The translations under genes were made by a program, and so were the position numbers. The notes below the pieces were generated by a model that was not told where the DNA came from, searched no databases, and saw only the letters and a program-made list of their open reading frames with translations. This document shows positions 1 through 7,814 of a stretch of DNA of 23,166 nt, one piece after another. The stretch lies in the NCBI GenBank assembly GCA_016932895.1, contig JAFGCA010000292.1, positions 1 to 23,166 of the forward strand, in the 5' to 3' direction. The DNA is from Sedimentisphaerales bacterium. Its GTDB lineage: Bacteria; Planctomycetota; Phycisphaerae; Sedimentisphaerales; SG8-4. Positions within the stretch are counted from its first letter, which is position 1. Each line of letters begins with the position of its first letter.

Positions 1-1116
1 CACCTGGCAACGATCGGCCGGACGCCCGCGGACTGGGGCAAGGATTTCATCGTCATGGCCAATATCGATTTGACGGGGTATGACGAGACCAACTTTGACC
101 TCATCGGCAACTTCGTGGGGGCCGGGCATCCGGAGAACGAGCCTTATACCGGGACCTTCGACGGGAACGGCAAGACGATCTCGAATTTCAGCTATCGAGA
201 AGTCGGCGAGAATTACGTGGGGCTCTTTCGGTACGTCCAGGTGCGCGGGATCAAGAATCTGCGGCTTCGTAACGCCAGGGTGGCCGGAACCGGATTGGGT
301 GTCGGCGCGCTGGTAGGGTATCTTGACGGTGGGTCGGTCAACGATTGTGAGATCACAGGTGCCAACGTCTCGGGCAATACGCGTGTGGGAGGACTGATTG
401 GACGAGTGGATGGGGGGATAGGGCAGTGTTCCTCACGAGGTCACGTTTCCGGCGTGCAGTACGTCGGAGGGTTGATTGGCTATGTGGAGAAAGCCACCGT
501 GGCACAATGCTACTCGAAAGCCACGGTTCAGGGCGACGAGCAGGTCGGCGGGTTCGTGGGAGCGATCGCCCATGAATACGGGGTCGTCAATTCCTGTTAC
601 GCCACGGGGAATGTCGACGGCAACAAGTATGTCGGCGGGATGGCGGGATCGGTCATCAACGGCCGGCTGTACAAGTCCTACTGTACGGGAGTGGTCACCG
701 GCAGCGAGCGGGTCGGCGGGCTCACCGGCGGCACATGGGCGCTCGGTCAGGTGATCACGTCATTCTGGGATGTGGAAACGAGTCGTCAGGCCGAAAGCGG
801 CGGCGGAACCGGTAAAACCACTGTGGAAATGTACCGAGGGGCGACGTACTTCGATGAAGGAGGGTGGGACGTTAGTTTCTGGTTCATCTGCGAGGGAATG
901 AACTACCCTGTGTTCCGCTGGCAGGTGCCGGTCGGCGACTACGCCTGTCCCGATGGCGTCGAGCTGATCGATTTTGCCCTGTTCGCCTTGGAGTGGCGCC
1001 GCCGGAACTGCAATCTGGTGGACTTCTGCAACGGGGCGGACCTCGACGAATCGGGGGACGTGGGATTTCCGGATTTGGCGATTTTGGCGGAAAACTGGCT
1101 GGTGGGGACCGACTGA
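1..1116 (+). CDS. GLUG-repeat exoprotein with dockerin-like C-terminus, 5'-partial
   Basis: The frame is open from the first base, so the N-terminus and any signal peptide lie upstream; the ATG at 55 is internal. Roughly the first 240 visible residues hold five to six repeats of about 27-30 residues with the GLUG pattern (VGGLIG, VGGFVG, VGGMAG, VGGLTG), each followed by a Ser/Cys-Tyr-rich strand (CYSKATV, CYATGNV, SYCTGVV). This repeat builds beta-solenoids in secreted adhesins and proteases. The last 60 residues resemble the dockerin-like tail common on planctomycete exoproteins: a DFALFALEW helix, then an EF-hand-like loop (ADLDESGDVGFPDLAILAENW) that probably binds calcium. Function is unknown; surface attachment or polymer binding is a guess. 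It ends about 135 bases before the folate promoter. Confidence 0.8.
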   Translation, partial: HLATIGRTPADWGKDFIVMANIDLTGYDETNFDLIGNFVGAGHPENEPYTGTFDGNGKTISNFSYREVGENYVGLFRYVQVRGIKNLRLRNARVAGTGLGVGALVGYLDGGSVNDCEITGANVSGNTRVGGLIGRVDGGIGQCSSRGHVSGVQYVGGLIGYVEKATVAQCYSKATVQGDEQVGGFVGAIAHEYGVVNSCYATGNVDGNKYVGGMAGSVINGRLYKSYCTGVVTGSERVGGLTGGTWALGQVITSFWDVETSRQAESGGGTGKTTVEMYRGATYFDEGGWDVSFWFICEGMNYPVFRWQVPVGDYACPDGVELIDFALFALEWRRRNCNLVDFCNGADLDESGDVGFPDLAILAENWLVGTD

Positions 1117-1251
1117 GCCGTCGAGGGCTCCGCTCGCTTCCATCGCCAAGGCCTGCGGTCTTGCTGTTGCCCCCCGGAGGCCGAAACGGGACGGTGTCCA
1201 GGTTCCCCAAAACTCTGACGCACAACCGGCGGGTGACGCTATGCTGCGCGG

Positions 1252-1279
1252 TTGCACTTCGAGCGGCTCATGATAGAAT
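1252..1279 (+). promoter_or_regulatory. Predicted sigma70 promoter of folM-folB-folK
   Basis: The -35 TTGCAC (1252-1257) and -10 TAGAAT (1274-1279) are 16 bases apart, and TG one base before the -10 gives an extended -10. Transcription should begin near 1286, leaving about 27 bases before the ATG at 1313. Called by eye. Confidence 0.55.
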
Positions 1280-1312
1280 GGCCCGGGTGGAAATTCTTCA
1301 TTGGGTCGAGTG

Positions 1313-2065
1313 ATGGAACGTTCAAAGATCTTCATGAAAGGCCGGACCGTCCTGATCACGGGAGCGGCCAAACGTTTGGGCAGGGCCGTCGCCTTGACTC
1401 TGGCGCGAGACGGCGCAAACATCGTGGCTCATTACAACCGATCCGCGCGGGAGGCCGAGACGTTGTGTGATGAGGTCCGTCGCGCGGGCGCCTCGGCCTG
1501 GCCGATCCGGGCCGATCTCATGGACCCCCAACGGACGCAGGAGATGTTTCGTAAGGCGCTCTCACAGGCCGGCGCCATCGACGTCGTCATCAACAATGCC
1601 TCGATCTTCGACAAGGATACGTTACATGACGTAAACGAGGAGTCCGTGTGCCGGAACATGCGCATCCACACGCTGGCTCCTTTGATTCTGGCGCGGGAAT
1701 TCGCCCGACAGGACCGGCCGGGACATGTCGTGAATCTACTGGACACCCGCGTGACCGTGTACGACCGCGAGCATGCCTCCTACCACATCAGCAAGCGAAT
1801 GCTCCTGACGGTGACGCGTATGCTGGCCCTGGAACTGGCTCCCAACATTGCGGTCAACGCCATCGCGCCGGGGTTGATTCTGCCGCCGGCGGGCGAGGAC
1901 GAGAGTTACCTGGAGCGGCTGGCGCATACGAATCCGCTGGGGCGTTGCGGCCGGGTCACCGACGTGGCGGACGCCGTCTTGTTCCTTCTCTCCAGCCGGT
2001 TCATTACCGGGCAGGTCATCTACGTGGATGGTGGATACCACATGAAAGGGCACATGTATGACTGA
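1313..2065 (+). CDS. folM: Pteridine reductase / FolM-like short-chain dehydrogenase
   Basis: NAD(P)H-dependent SDR of 250 residues, most likely reducing a dihydropterin or dihydrofolate. Visible motifs are the cofactor loop TGAAKRLG (16-23), NNAS (94-97) and YHISK with catalytic Tyr157 and Lys161. The usual SDR serine, 13 residues before the Tyr, is Asp144 (VNLLDT). That replacement is typical of PTR1/FolM pteridine reductases, as is the stretch after the Lys (LALELAPNIAVNAIAPGLIL). The gene overlaps folB by 8 bases, which supports a pterin role. The start is uncertain: the ATG at 1313 fits the predicted transcript start, but the ATG at 1334 (MKGRTVLITG) is also possible and neither has a strong ribosome binding site. 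TTG 1301 is less likely. Confidence 0.75.
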   Translation: MERSKIFMKGRTVLITGAAKRLGRAVALTLARDGANIVAHYNRSAREAETLCDEVRRAGASAWPIRADLMDPQRTQEMFRKALSQAGAIDVVINNASIFDKDTLHDVNEESVCRNMRIHTLAPLILAREFARQDRPGHVVNLLDTRVTVYDREHASYHISKRMLLTVTRMLALELAPNIAVNAIAPGLILPPAGEDESYLERLAHTNPLGRCGRVTDVADAVLFLLSSRFITGQVIYVDGGYHMKGHMYD

Positions 2066-2450
2066 CGCGGCGTCGAGGCCGGCTCTCGATCAGATCATCA
2101 TCCGCGATTTGCAGTTTCGCTGCGTGATCGGGGTAGGCAAGGAGGAGCGGCGCGAGAAACAGGATGTGCTGGCCCAGATCACGCTGCATATGGACCTGCG
2201 CGAGGCCGGCAGAACCGATGCGATTGAAGACACGCTCGACTACAAGGGCCTCAAGAAGGAGATCCTGGCCATGGCGGAGGTCTCACGGTTCCATCTGATC
2301 GAGGCCCTGGCGCAACACATGGCCGATATTTGCCTGGCGCACGACGAGGTTGATCGAGTTGAGATCGTCGTGGAAAAGCCGGGGGCGCTGCGTTTTGCCC
2401 GTACGGTGAGCGTGAGAATCGTACGCGGCAGGGACGACAGCGGTGTGTGA
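2058..2450 (+). CDS. folB: Dihydroneopterin aldolase
   Basis: Cytosolic enzyme of 130 residues that cleaves 7,8-dihydroneopterin to 6-hydroxymethyl-dihydropterin and glycolaldehyde in folate synthesis; the family acts as an octamer. Family features are the N-terminal IIIRDLQFRCVIGVGKEER, with the conserved active-site Glu in the KEER segment, the DTLDY segment and the C-terminal VEKPGALRFA with the catalytic Lys. Its ATG lies inside the last codons of folM and its end overlaps folK by 8 bases, so the three genes are probably translationally coupled. Its product is the substrate of FolK, encoded next. Confidence 0.9.
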   Translation: MTDAASRPALDQIIIRDLQFRCVIGVGKEERREKQDVLAQITLHMDLREAGRTDAIEDTLDYKGLKKEILAMAEVSRFHLIEALAQHMADICLAHDEVDRVEIVVEKPGALRFARTVSVRIVRGRDDSGV

Positions 2451-2976
2451 ATCCATCGCGTTCATTGCCGTTGGTGCCAACATCGAGCCGCAGCGCAACA
2501 TCCGGGCGGCTCTGACGCTGCTCCAGCAGTACACGCAGGTTCTCGCTTCCTCCACGTTCTACCGCACGGAGCCCGTGGGTCGCCCGGGGCAGCCGCACTT
2601 CATCAACGGAGTGTGGCTGATTCGCCCGCAGAGGGGGCCCCGGGAAGTACGTGATGAGATACTGCATCCGGTCGAGCGCCAGCTTGGCCGGCGGCGAACG
2701 GCGGACAAATACGCGCCGCGCCCGATCGACCTCGACCTGATCCTCTACGACGATCGGGTTGTCTGCGACGGGGACCTCACGCTTCCCCACGGCGATCTGA
2801 GGCGACCGTTTGTCTGCGTACCCGTTCTCGAACTGCTCGTCGATTCGTCGCTGGCTCCGGACGCGCCGCTCCTGGACAGGATCAGGGCGCTGCTGCCGGA
2901 CGCGATGTCTCAGGCCGAGCCTGGAGAGCAGCTAAACGCCTTCACAGGGGAATTGCGATCGTTGCTTCAGAGATAG
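2443..2976 (+). CDS. folK: 2-amino-4-hydroxy-6-hydroxymethyldihydropteridine diphosphokinase (HPPK)
   Basis: Transfers pyrophosphate from ATP to 6-hydroxymethyl-dihydropterin, the step after FolB. The protein has 177 residues, a little longer than the usual ~160. The N-terminus (FIAVGANIEPQRNI) matches the family's GSN-like start with Ala for the usual Ser, and the STFYRTEPVG and QPHFINGV segments are typical. The metal/ATP site is KYAPRPIDLDLILYDD, with two Asp ligands in DLDL. Translation begins at a GTG overlapping the end of folB by 8 bases; no in-frame ATG lies nearby. It is the last gene of the operon and its stop is 3 bases from the stop of convergent purQ, leaving no room for a dedicated terminator. 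Confidence 0.9.
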   Translation: MCESIAFIAVGANIEPQRNIRAALTLLQQYTQVLASSTFYRTEPVGRPGQPHFINGVWLIRPQRGPREVRDEILHPVERQLGRRRTADKYAPRPIDLDLILYDDRVVCDGDLTLPHGDLRRPFVCVPVLELLVDSSLAPDAPLLDRIRALLPDAMSQAEPGEQLNAFTGELRSLLQR

Positions 2977-2979
2977 CCT

Positions 2980-3780
2980 TCAGGTCGTGCAGGACTGGAG
3001 CAGGTTGTCTTTGGCGTACCTGACGGCGTTGCGGAAGATCTTGATGCCGTCAGGATCGAGGTCCTCTCCCATGCGGGACCAGTGCGGGTGCTGGGTCCGC
3101 CGGACGAATCTCTCCGGGTGCGGCATGAGGCCGAGGACGCGCCCCGTGCTGTCGGTCAGGGCGGCGATCGAATCGGCCGAGCCGTTGGGATTGACCGGGT
3201 AAGGCCCCTCCCTGCCTTCGGCATCCACATATTTGAACGCGATGTGATCTTCCGACCGCAACCGGTCCAGCGCTTGCGGGTCTTTGGTCACAACCTTGCC
3301 CTCTCCATGCGCGATCGGCAGGTAGATTTGTCGCTCGGGCTCGATGAACACGCACCGGCTGGTCTGGGGAGCGAGGTACACCCAGCGGTCCTCGAATTTT
3401 CCGCTGTCATTGTACGTGATGGTGACGTCCTGCTGCTGGAACGAGCCGTCGCCGGGCAGAATGCCGGCCTTCACGAGGACCTGAAAGCCGTTGCAGATGC
3501 CCAGCACGAGCTTGCCGTCATCGATGAACTTGCGAATCTGATCGGAGAGGTGATGCGTTACCTGGTTGGCGAGAATCTTGCCGGCGGCCACGTCGTCGCC
3601 GTAGCTAAAGCCCCCCGGAAACACGAGAATCTGGTGCTGGTCCAGCAACCCTTTTTCCTCGATCACGCGATTGATGTGGACGCGCTGGACCTTCGCGCCG
3701 GCCAGCTCCAGCGCATAGTCCGTCTCCCTATCGCAGTTGATCCCTGCGGCCCGCAACACAATCGCTCGTACTTCTGTCAT
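2980..3780 (-). CDS. purQ: Phosphoribosylformylglycinamidine synthase, glutaminase subunit PurQ
   Basis: Class I glutamine amidotransferase of 266 residues that releases ammonia from glutamine for the FGAM synthase step of purine synthesis. The triad is visible: nucleophile Cys96 in GICNGFQ, and His221 and Glu223 in MPHPER. The oxyanion region VFPGGFSYGDD is canonical. The length agrees with stand-alone PurQ, about 230-270 residues. The ATG has a GAGG ribosome binding site and lies 28 bases after purL, so the two are co-transcribed. Together with the PurS-like domains at the N-terminus of PurL it would complete the PurS/PurL/PurQ complex. Confidence 0.93.
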   Translation of the reverse strand: MTEVRAIVLRAAGINCDRETDYALELAGAKVQRVHINRVIEEKGLLDQHQILVFPGGFSYGDDVAAGKILANQVTHHLSDQIRKFIDDGKLVLGICNGFQVLVKAGILPGDGSFQQQDVTITYNDSGKFEDRWVYLAPQTSRCVFIEPERQIYLPIAHGEGKVVTKDPQALDRLRSEDHIAFKYVDAEGREGPYPVNPNGSADSIAALTDSTGRVLGLMPHPERFVRRTQHPHWSRMGEDLDPDGIKIFRNAVRYAKDNLLQSCTT

Positions 3781-3808
3781 ACTTGAACCTCACGTTGGGT
3801 GAGTTGCC

Positions 3809-6691
3809 TCACCAGTCAAAAGTCTTCTGCCACGCCTGTTTCAAGGCGTCCAGGTCCGCGTCAATGACGCGTTCTCCGTCCTCGCTCGTGATCGTCAGCC
3901 GCGGCTCGGCAACCACTTTTCCGAGTTGGCCGAAGGGCAGATTCAACATCGCTTTGGCAAACGCATCGTAGTTCTCGGGCTCGACTTCGATAATGTACCG
4001 GCTGTTCGATTCGCTGAACAGTTGCGCATCGACGCGGGAGCAGTCGCGGGTCGTGGGCAGGCCGCGCAAATCGGCTTCGAGCCCCAGTCCACCGGCGAAG
4101 GCCATTTCAGCAAGGGCTACCGCCAAGCCGCCTTCGGAGCAATCGTGGCAGCTTGCGGCGAGCCCCTCGGCGAGGACTGCCGAGATTCTCTGTGCGATGC
4201 GAGGCGCCATATCGAGATCGAGTCTTGGTACGTTGGCCCCTACGTGCCCGGCGATCTTGTAGTAGTGCGAGCCTCCCAGTTCGTCGTCCGTCAGACCGAC
4301 GACAAAAAGGAGGTTGCCCGGCGTCTTGAGATCCATCGTCACGCACCGGTCCACGTTGTCGACCATCGACATGGCGCTGACCAGCAGCGTGGCGGGGATG
4401 CCGATGACGGAGCCGTCTTCGCAGGCGAACTCGTTGTTCAGCGAGTCCTTGCCTGAGATGAAGGGGGCCTGGTAGGCCATCGCGCCGTCGTAACAGGCCT
4501 GAGCAGCCCGCACGAGAGAGCCGAAGACCTCGGCCTTGTTGCAGTTGCCCCAGCAGAAATTGTCCAGCAGGGCGATGCGATCGGCCCGGGCACCGACGCA
4601 GATCAGGTTCCGGATGGCTTCATCGATCCCGGCCAGGGCCATCCAGTAGGGGTCGATGTCGCCGTACAGGGGGTTCATGCCGCAACTGATGGCGAGACCC
4701 CGCTGGGAGTTGAGCTTGGGTTGCACGACGGCCGCATCGCTGGGCCCGTCGTTGACCGCGCCCGTAAGCGGCTTGATCACGGAGCCGCCCTGAACCTCGT
4801 GGTCGTATTGGCGAATCACCCATTCCTTGCTGGCCACGTTATACGAGGACAGGATTGCAAGGAGGTCGTTGTTGTAGCTGCTTTTTTCGGGCAGCGCGGG
4901 CTCGCTGAGCTTCGGACGCGTCCACACGGCCTGGCGGCTGTACTTGGGCACGCCATGATGCAGAAAGTCCATGTCCAGTTCGCCAACCTGCTGATCCAGG
5001 TAGCGCAGCCGCAGCTTCTTGTCGTCCGTGAACCGGCCGATGACCGTCGACTCTACATTTTCACTGTCGAAAATCTCCTGGACGGCTTCGAGATTCTCCG
5101 GTTTGACCGCGATGACCATCCGTTCCTGGGCCTCGCTGATCCAGATCTCCGTATATCCGAGCCCGGTGTACTTCAGCGGGACCTTTTCGAGATCGACCTC
5201 GGCTCCCAGGTCCTGGCCCATTTCGCCGACGGCGCTGCTGAGCCCGCCGGCGCCGCAGTCGGTGATGGCTTCGTAGAGGCCGGCCTCGTTGGCCTTGACC
5301 AGCACGTCCAGCATCTTCTTCTCCGTGATGGGATTGCCGATCTGGACGGCATGGGAGAAGATCGTCTCGTGCTCGTGGGTCATCTGTCCGCTGGAGAACG
5401 TGGCCCCGTGGATTCCGTCGCGTCCCGTTCGTCCGCCGACGACCACGATCAGATTGCCGCTCTGGGGGTGTTTGAAGGCCTTGGCCTTGTCCATGATTCC
5501 GACGTTGCCGCAGTAGACGAGCGGATTTCCGATGTAGCGGTCGTCAAAGTAGATCGCTCCGTTTACGGTGGGAATTCCCATGCGGTTGCCGTAATCGCGG
5601 ACGCCGGCCACGACGCCCTTCATGATCCGGCGGGGGTGCAGAATGCCCTTGGGAATCTCTTCGAGGGCCTTGTCGGGCTCGCCGAAGCAGAAGATATCGG
5701 TATTGGCGATCGGCCGGGCGCCCATGCCGGTACCCATCGGGTCGCGGATCACTCCGCCGATGCCGGTTGCGGCACCGCCGTAGGGATCGAGGGCGGACGG
5801 ATGATTGTGCGTCTCGACCTTGAAGCAGACGGCGGAGTCCTCGTCGAACTCCACAACGCCGGCGTTGTCGGCGAAGACGGAGATGCACCAGTCTTTCTGC
5901 AAGTCCTCGGTGGCCTTGAAAACGGTCTCTTTCAGCAGATTGTCGAAATGGACCGGCTCACCGTCCAGCGTCATGTCGACGGCGCTCTTGAGCGTTTTAT
6001 GGACGCAGTGCTCGCTCCAGGTCTGGGCCAGGGTTTCCAGCTCCACGTCCGTGGGCTCGCGGCCGATCTGTCTGTAGTGCTCCTGAATCGCCTTCATCTC
6101 GACGACGTTCAGGAACAGGTCCTTCTGTCTGCTGAGTTCGGCAAGGCCGTCGTCGTCCAGTTCCGTGATGGGCCAGGGGGTGATCGTCAGTTCGTACGGT
6201 TGGAGGTGCGGGCTCGGCGGTTCGGCCTCATCGCCGATCACGACGTCTTCGATGCAATCGTTTGCCAGTACCTTCTTGGCGACGGTATCGATTGCGGCGG
6301 GTTTGATCTCCCCCAGCAAAACGTATTTCCGCGCCGTGCGCACGTGGGCCGAGGCGACCCCCATGTCAGCGAGGGCGGTCATGACTGATTGTGCCACGGG
6401 GTCGGTAACGCCGCTTTTTAGATGCACCTCCAGCAGAGTGGCGCGCGCCAGCCCCGCCGGCGGACCGCTTCGTCCGATGTAGTATTCCTCGCAGACGGGA
6501 TCTGTCAAAAGCTCCCGGGCCGCACGTTCGGCAAAGGCCCTGTCAAAGTCGGCCTCGATCAGGAACACCTTTGCTGACTGAACCGCTTCAATCGAACCGA
6601 TCCCCAGCTCGCGGATATCCTCCAGCACGCCGTTGCCGTGCACATCGACAAAGCCGGACCGGCTGAAAACCTCAAAACGCCACTGCTTCAC
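3809..6691 (-). CDS. purL: FGAM synthase PurL with two fused N-terminal PurS-like domains
   Basis: ATP-dependent synthetase of the fourth purine step (FGAR to FGAM), 960 residues. Small-type PurL is about 740 residues; the extra N-terminus contains two PurS-like units, residues ~4-75 (FEVFSRSGFVDVHG to LLTDPVCEEYY) and ~85-155 (LEVHLKSGVTDPVA to LANDCIEDVV). The PurL core then starts with GREPTDVELETLAQTWSEHC (catalytic His228) and contains the ATP-binding ETHNHPSALDPYGGAATGIGG. The glutaminase is separate (purQ), so this is intermediate between the three-subunit and the single-chain enzyme. The start is a GTG whose first G is the last base of the tyrA stop (taGTG). The frame stays open far into tyrA, but that part has no family similarity. 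No stand-alone purS is seen here. Confidence 0.93.
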   Translation of the reverse strand: MKQWRFEVFSRSGFVDVHGNGVLEDIRELGIGSIEAVQSAKVFLIEADFDRAFAERAARELLTDPVCEEYYIGRSGPPAGLARATLLEVHLKSGVTDPVAQSVMTALADMGVASAHVRTARKYVLLGEIKPAAIDTVAKKVLANDCIEDVVIGDEAEPPSPHLQPYELTITPWPITELDDDGLAELSRQKDLFLNVVEMKAIQEHYRQIGREPTDVELETLAQTWSEHCVHKTLKSAVDMTLDGEPVHFDNLLKETVFKATEDLQKDWCISVFADNAGVVEFDEDSAVCFKVETHNHPSALDPYGGAATGIGGVIRDPMGTGMGARPIANTDIFCFGEPDKALEEIPKGILHPRRIMKGVVAGVRDYGNRMGIPTVNGAIYFDDRYIGNPLVYCGNVGIMDKAKAFKHPQSGNLIVVVGGRTGRDGIHGATFSSGQMTHEHETIFSHAVQIGNPITEKKMLDVLVKANEAGLYEAITDCGAGGLSSAVGEMGQDLGAEVDLEKVPLKYTGLGYTEIWISEAQERMVIAVKPENLEAVQEIFDSENVESTVIGRFTDDKKLRLRYLDQQVGELDMDFLHHGVPKYSRQAVWTRPKLSEPALPEKSSYNNDLLAILSSYNVASKEWVIRQYDHEVQGGSVIKPLTGAVNDGPSDAAVVQPKLNSQRGLAISCGMNPLYGDIDPYWMALAGIDEAIRNLICVGARADRIALLDNFCWGNCNKAEVFGSLVRAAQACYDGAMAYQAPFISGKDSLNNEFACEDGSVIGIPATLLVSAMSMVDNVDRCVTMDLKTPGNLLFVVGLTDDELGGSHYYKIAGHVGANVPRLDLDMAPRIAQRISAVLAEGLAASCHDCSEGGLAVALAEMAFAGGLGLEADLRGLPTTRDCSRVDAQLFSESNSRYIIEVEPENYDAFAKAMLNLPFGQLGKVVAEPRLTITSEDGERVIDADLDALKQAWQKTFDW

Positions 6692-7587
6692 TACAGAAGC
6701 TCCTTCTTCCTGATTTTGTACTTTATAAGCGAGGCTCGCTTCTTCCGAGCGGCCTCGAGCAATTCCTTGATGCCGTCCTTCTCGCCTTTCTTGATGGCGG
6801 TCTGGAGCTTCGACAGTTCGGCGATCACCCGGTCGATCCCTTCGGCAATGTTCGGGCCGTTGCCCAGGAGCACGTCGGCCCAGACCGTGGAGGGCCCCGA
6901 GGCAATCCGCGTGCTGTCGAGAAATCCCTTGCCCGCGAACTTCATGTCCGTGTGATCGCTGGCATTGACCAGGCCGGCGGCCATCACGTGAGGCAGGTGG
7001 CTGATGTTGGCAAAGACCCGGTCGTGTTCGGCCGGACTCATCACCTCCACGAAGCACCCGAGGCCCGACCAGAACTTCTCCAGCGATTTCACGGCATCGC
7101 CATCGGTCGTCACCGTTCGGGTCAGTATGCAGCGCGTCCTGTCGAAAAGATCGTCGCGGGCGAATTCGACCCCTCGCTGCTCCGAGCCGGCCACCGGATG
7201 CGAGCCGACGTAAAGGGCGCGCTTGTCCAGGCGCGACTCGGCCCACTCGTGGGGCAGGACTTTCGTGGAACCCACGTCGGTGATGACGCAGCCCTCCGGC
7301 ACGAAACTCGTCAGTTCGGCGAAATAGTGGTCGAACGTGAAGATGGGGGTCGCCAGAATGACCAGGTCGGCGTCGCGGACGCCCGATTGCAGCTCGTCGG
7401 TGATCTGCGCGGCAACCCCGAGCTCTCGCGCTTTCGCCCGTGTGGCGGCCCGATGGCTGTAACCGACCACGCGGGATCCGCGTAAACGTTGCTGTACCGC
7501 CAACGCAATCGAACCACCGAGAAGACCCAATCCTACAACCGAGATGTTATGTAAATCCTTCATCTGAAAGATCTTAGGGGAAATCAA
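6691..7587 (-). CDS. tyrA: Prephenate dehydrogenase
   Basis: NAD(P)-dependent oxidative decarboxylation of prephenate to 4-hydroxyphenylpyruvate (tyrosine synthesis), 298 residues. The Rossmann motif GLGLLGGS is at 19-26, the conserved GSHPVAGSEQRG at ~128-139 carries the active-site His130, and FANISHLPHVMA is also typical. There is no chorismate mutase or ACT domain, so feedback control through ACT is not expected. I chose TTG 7587 because GGAG lies 8 bases upstream and a promoter fits just before it; the ATG at 7563 (MKDLHNISVVG) has no clear ribosome binding site but remains possible. Its stop shares one base with the purL GTG, so tyrA-purL-purQ form one operon of aromatic and purine synthesis. 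Confidence 0.9.
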   Translation of the reverse strand: MISPKIFQMKDLHNISVVGLGLLGGSIALAVQQRLRGSRVVGYSHRAATRAKARELGVAAQITDELQSGVRDADLVILATPIFTFDHYFAELTSFVPEGCVITDVGSTKVLPHEWAESRLDKRALYVGSHPVAGSEQRGVEFARDDLFDRTRCILTRTVTTDGDAVKSLEKFWSGLGCFVEVMSPAEHDRVFANISHLPHVMAAGLVNASDHTDMKFAGKGFLDSTRIASGPSTVWADVLLGNGPNIAEGIDRVIAELSKLQTAIKKGEKDGIKELLEAARKKRASLIKYKIRKKELL

Positions 7588-7607
7588 TGCCGAGACTCCA
7601 ATGCCAG

Positions 7608-7636
7608 AGGGTATAGCTGACGCCGTCGCCTGTCAA
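7608..7636 (-). promoter_or_regulatory. Predicted sigma70 promoter of tyrA-purL-purQ
   Basis: On the minus strand a perfect -35 TTGACA (7636-7631) follows an A-tract, with -10 TACCCT (7613-7608) after a 17-base spacer. Transcription would start near 7601, about 14 bases before the TTG start of tyrA, with the GGAG ribosome binding site inside that leader. Confidence 0.55.
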
Positions 7637-7691
7637 TTTTTTTCTTTCTTTTGAACCGGCAAAATGCTAACATTCTTCCCTTAAAGAAAAG

Positions 7692-7748
7692 TCGCCGGAT
7701 ATGGCGAAATAGATGATAAGGCCCGCCTGTCGCGTGGGCGATTTTTTT
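7692..7748 (+). terminator. Tandem hairpins with T-run ahead of accA (terminator or attenuator)
   Basis: Hairpin 1 is TCGCC (7692-7696) with GGCGA (7703-7707). Hairpin 2 is GCCCGC (7721-7726) with GTGGGC (7734-7739, one G-T pair), followed at once by seven T (7742-7748), the form of an intrinsic terminator. The 5' arm of hairpin 1 could also pair with GGCGA at 7737-7741, which would disrupt hairpin 2. No plus-strand gene lies upstream that needs terminating, so an attenuator in the accA leader is inferred. The promoter was not located. Confidence 0.45.
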
Positions 7749-7814
7749 GTATGCATGTTGCGGTTCGTACGCGGGATCGTGACCGTGCCGATGCCGGGAA
7801 GGTCTGTGGACGAT

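Noticed and set aside
760..1422. Minus-strand frame of 220 codons over the GLUG protein end
   Set aside because: It runs antisense to the dockerin-like tail, across the folate promoter and into folM, with no motif of its own.
4721..6388. Long open frame (555 codons) on the plus strand opposite purL
   Set aside because: It lies wholly antisense to a well-supported purL, shows no family motif and is typical of frames opened by high-GC codon use on the other strand.
6692..7246. Upstream extension of the purL frame by 185 codons
   Set aside because: This part overlaps tyrA in another frame, reads as Arg/Gly-rich noise and precedes the first PurS-like domain; the GTG at 6691 fits the family.
7713..7814. 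N-terminal extension of accA
   Set aside because: The extra residues would be encoded by the terminator hairpin and T-run, and AccA proteins do not have them.
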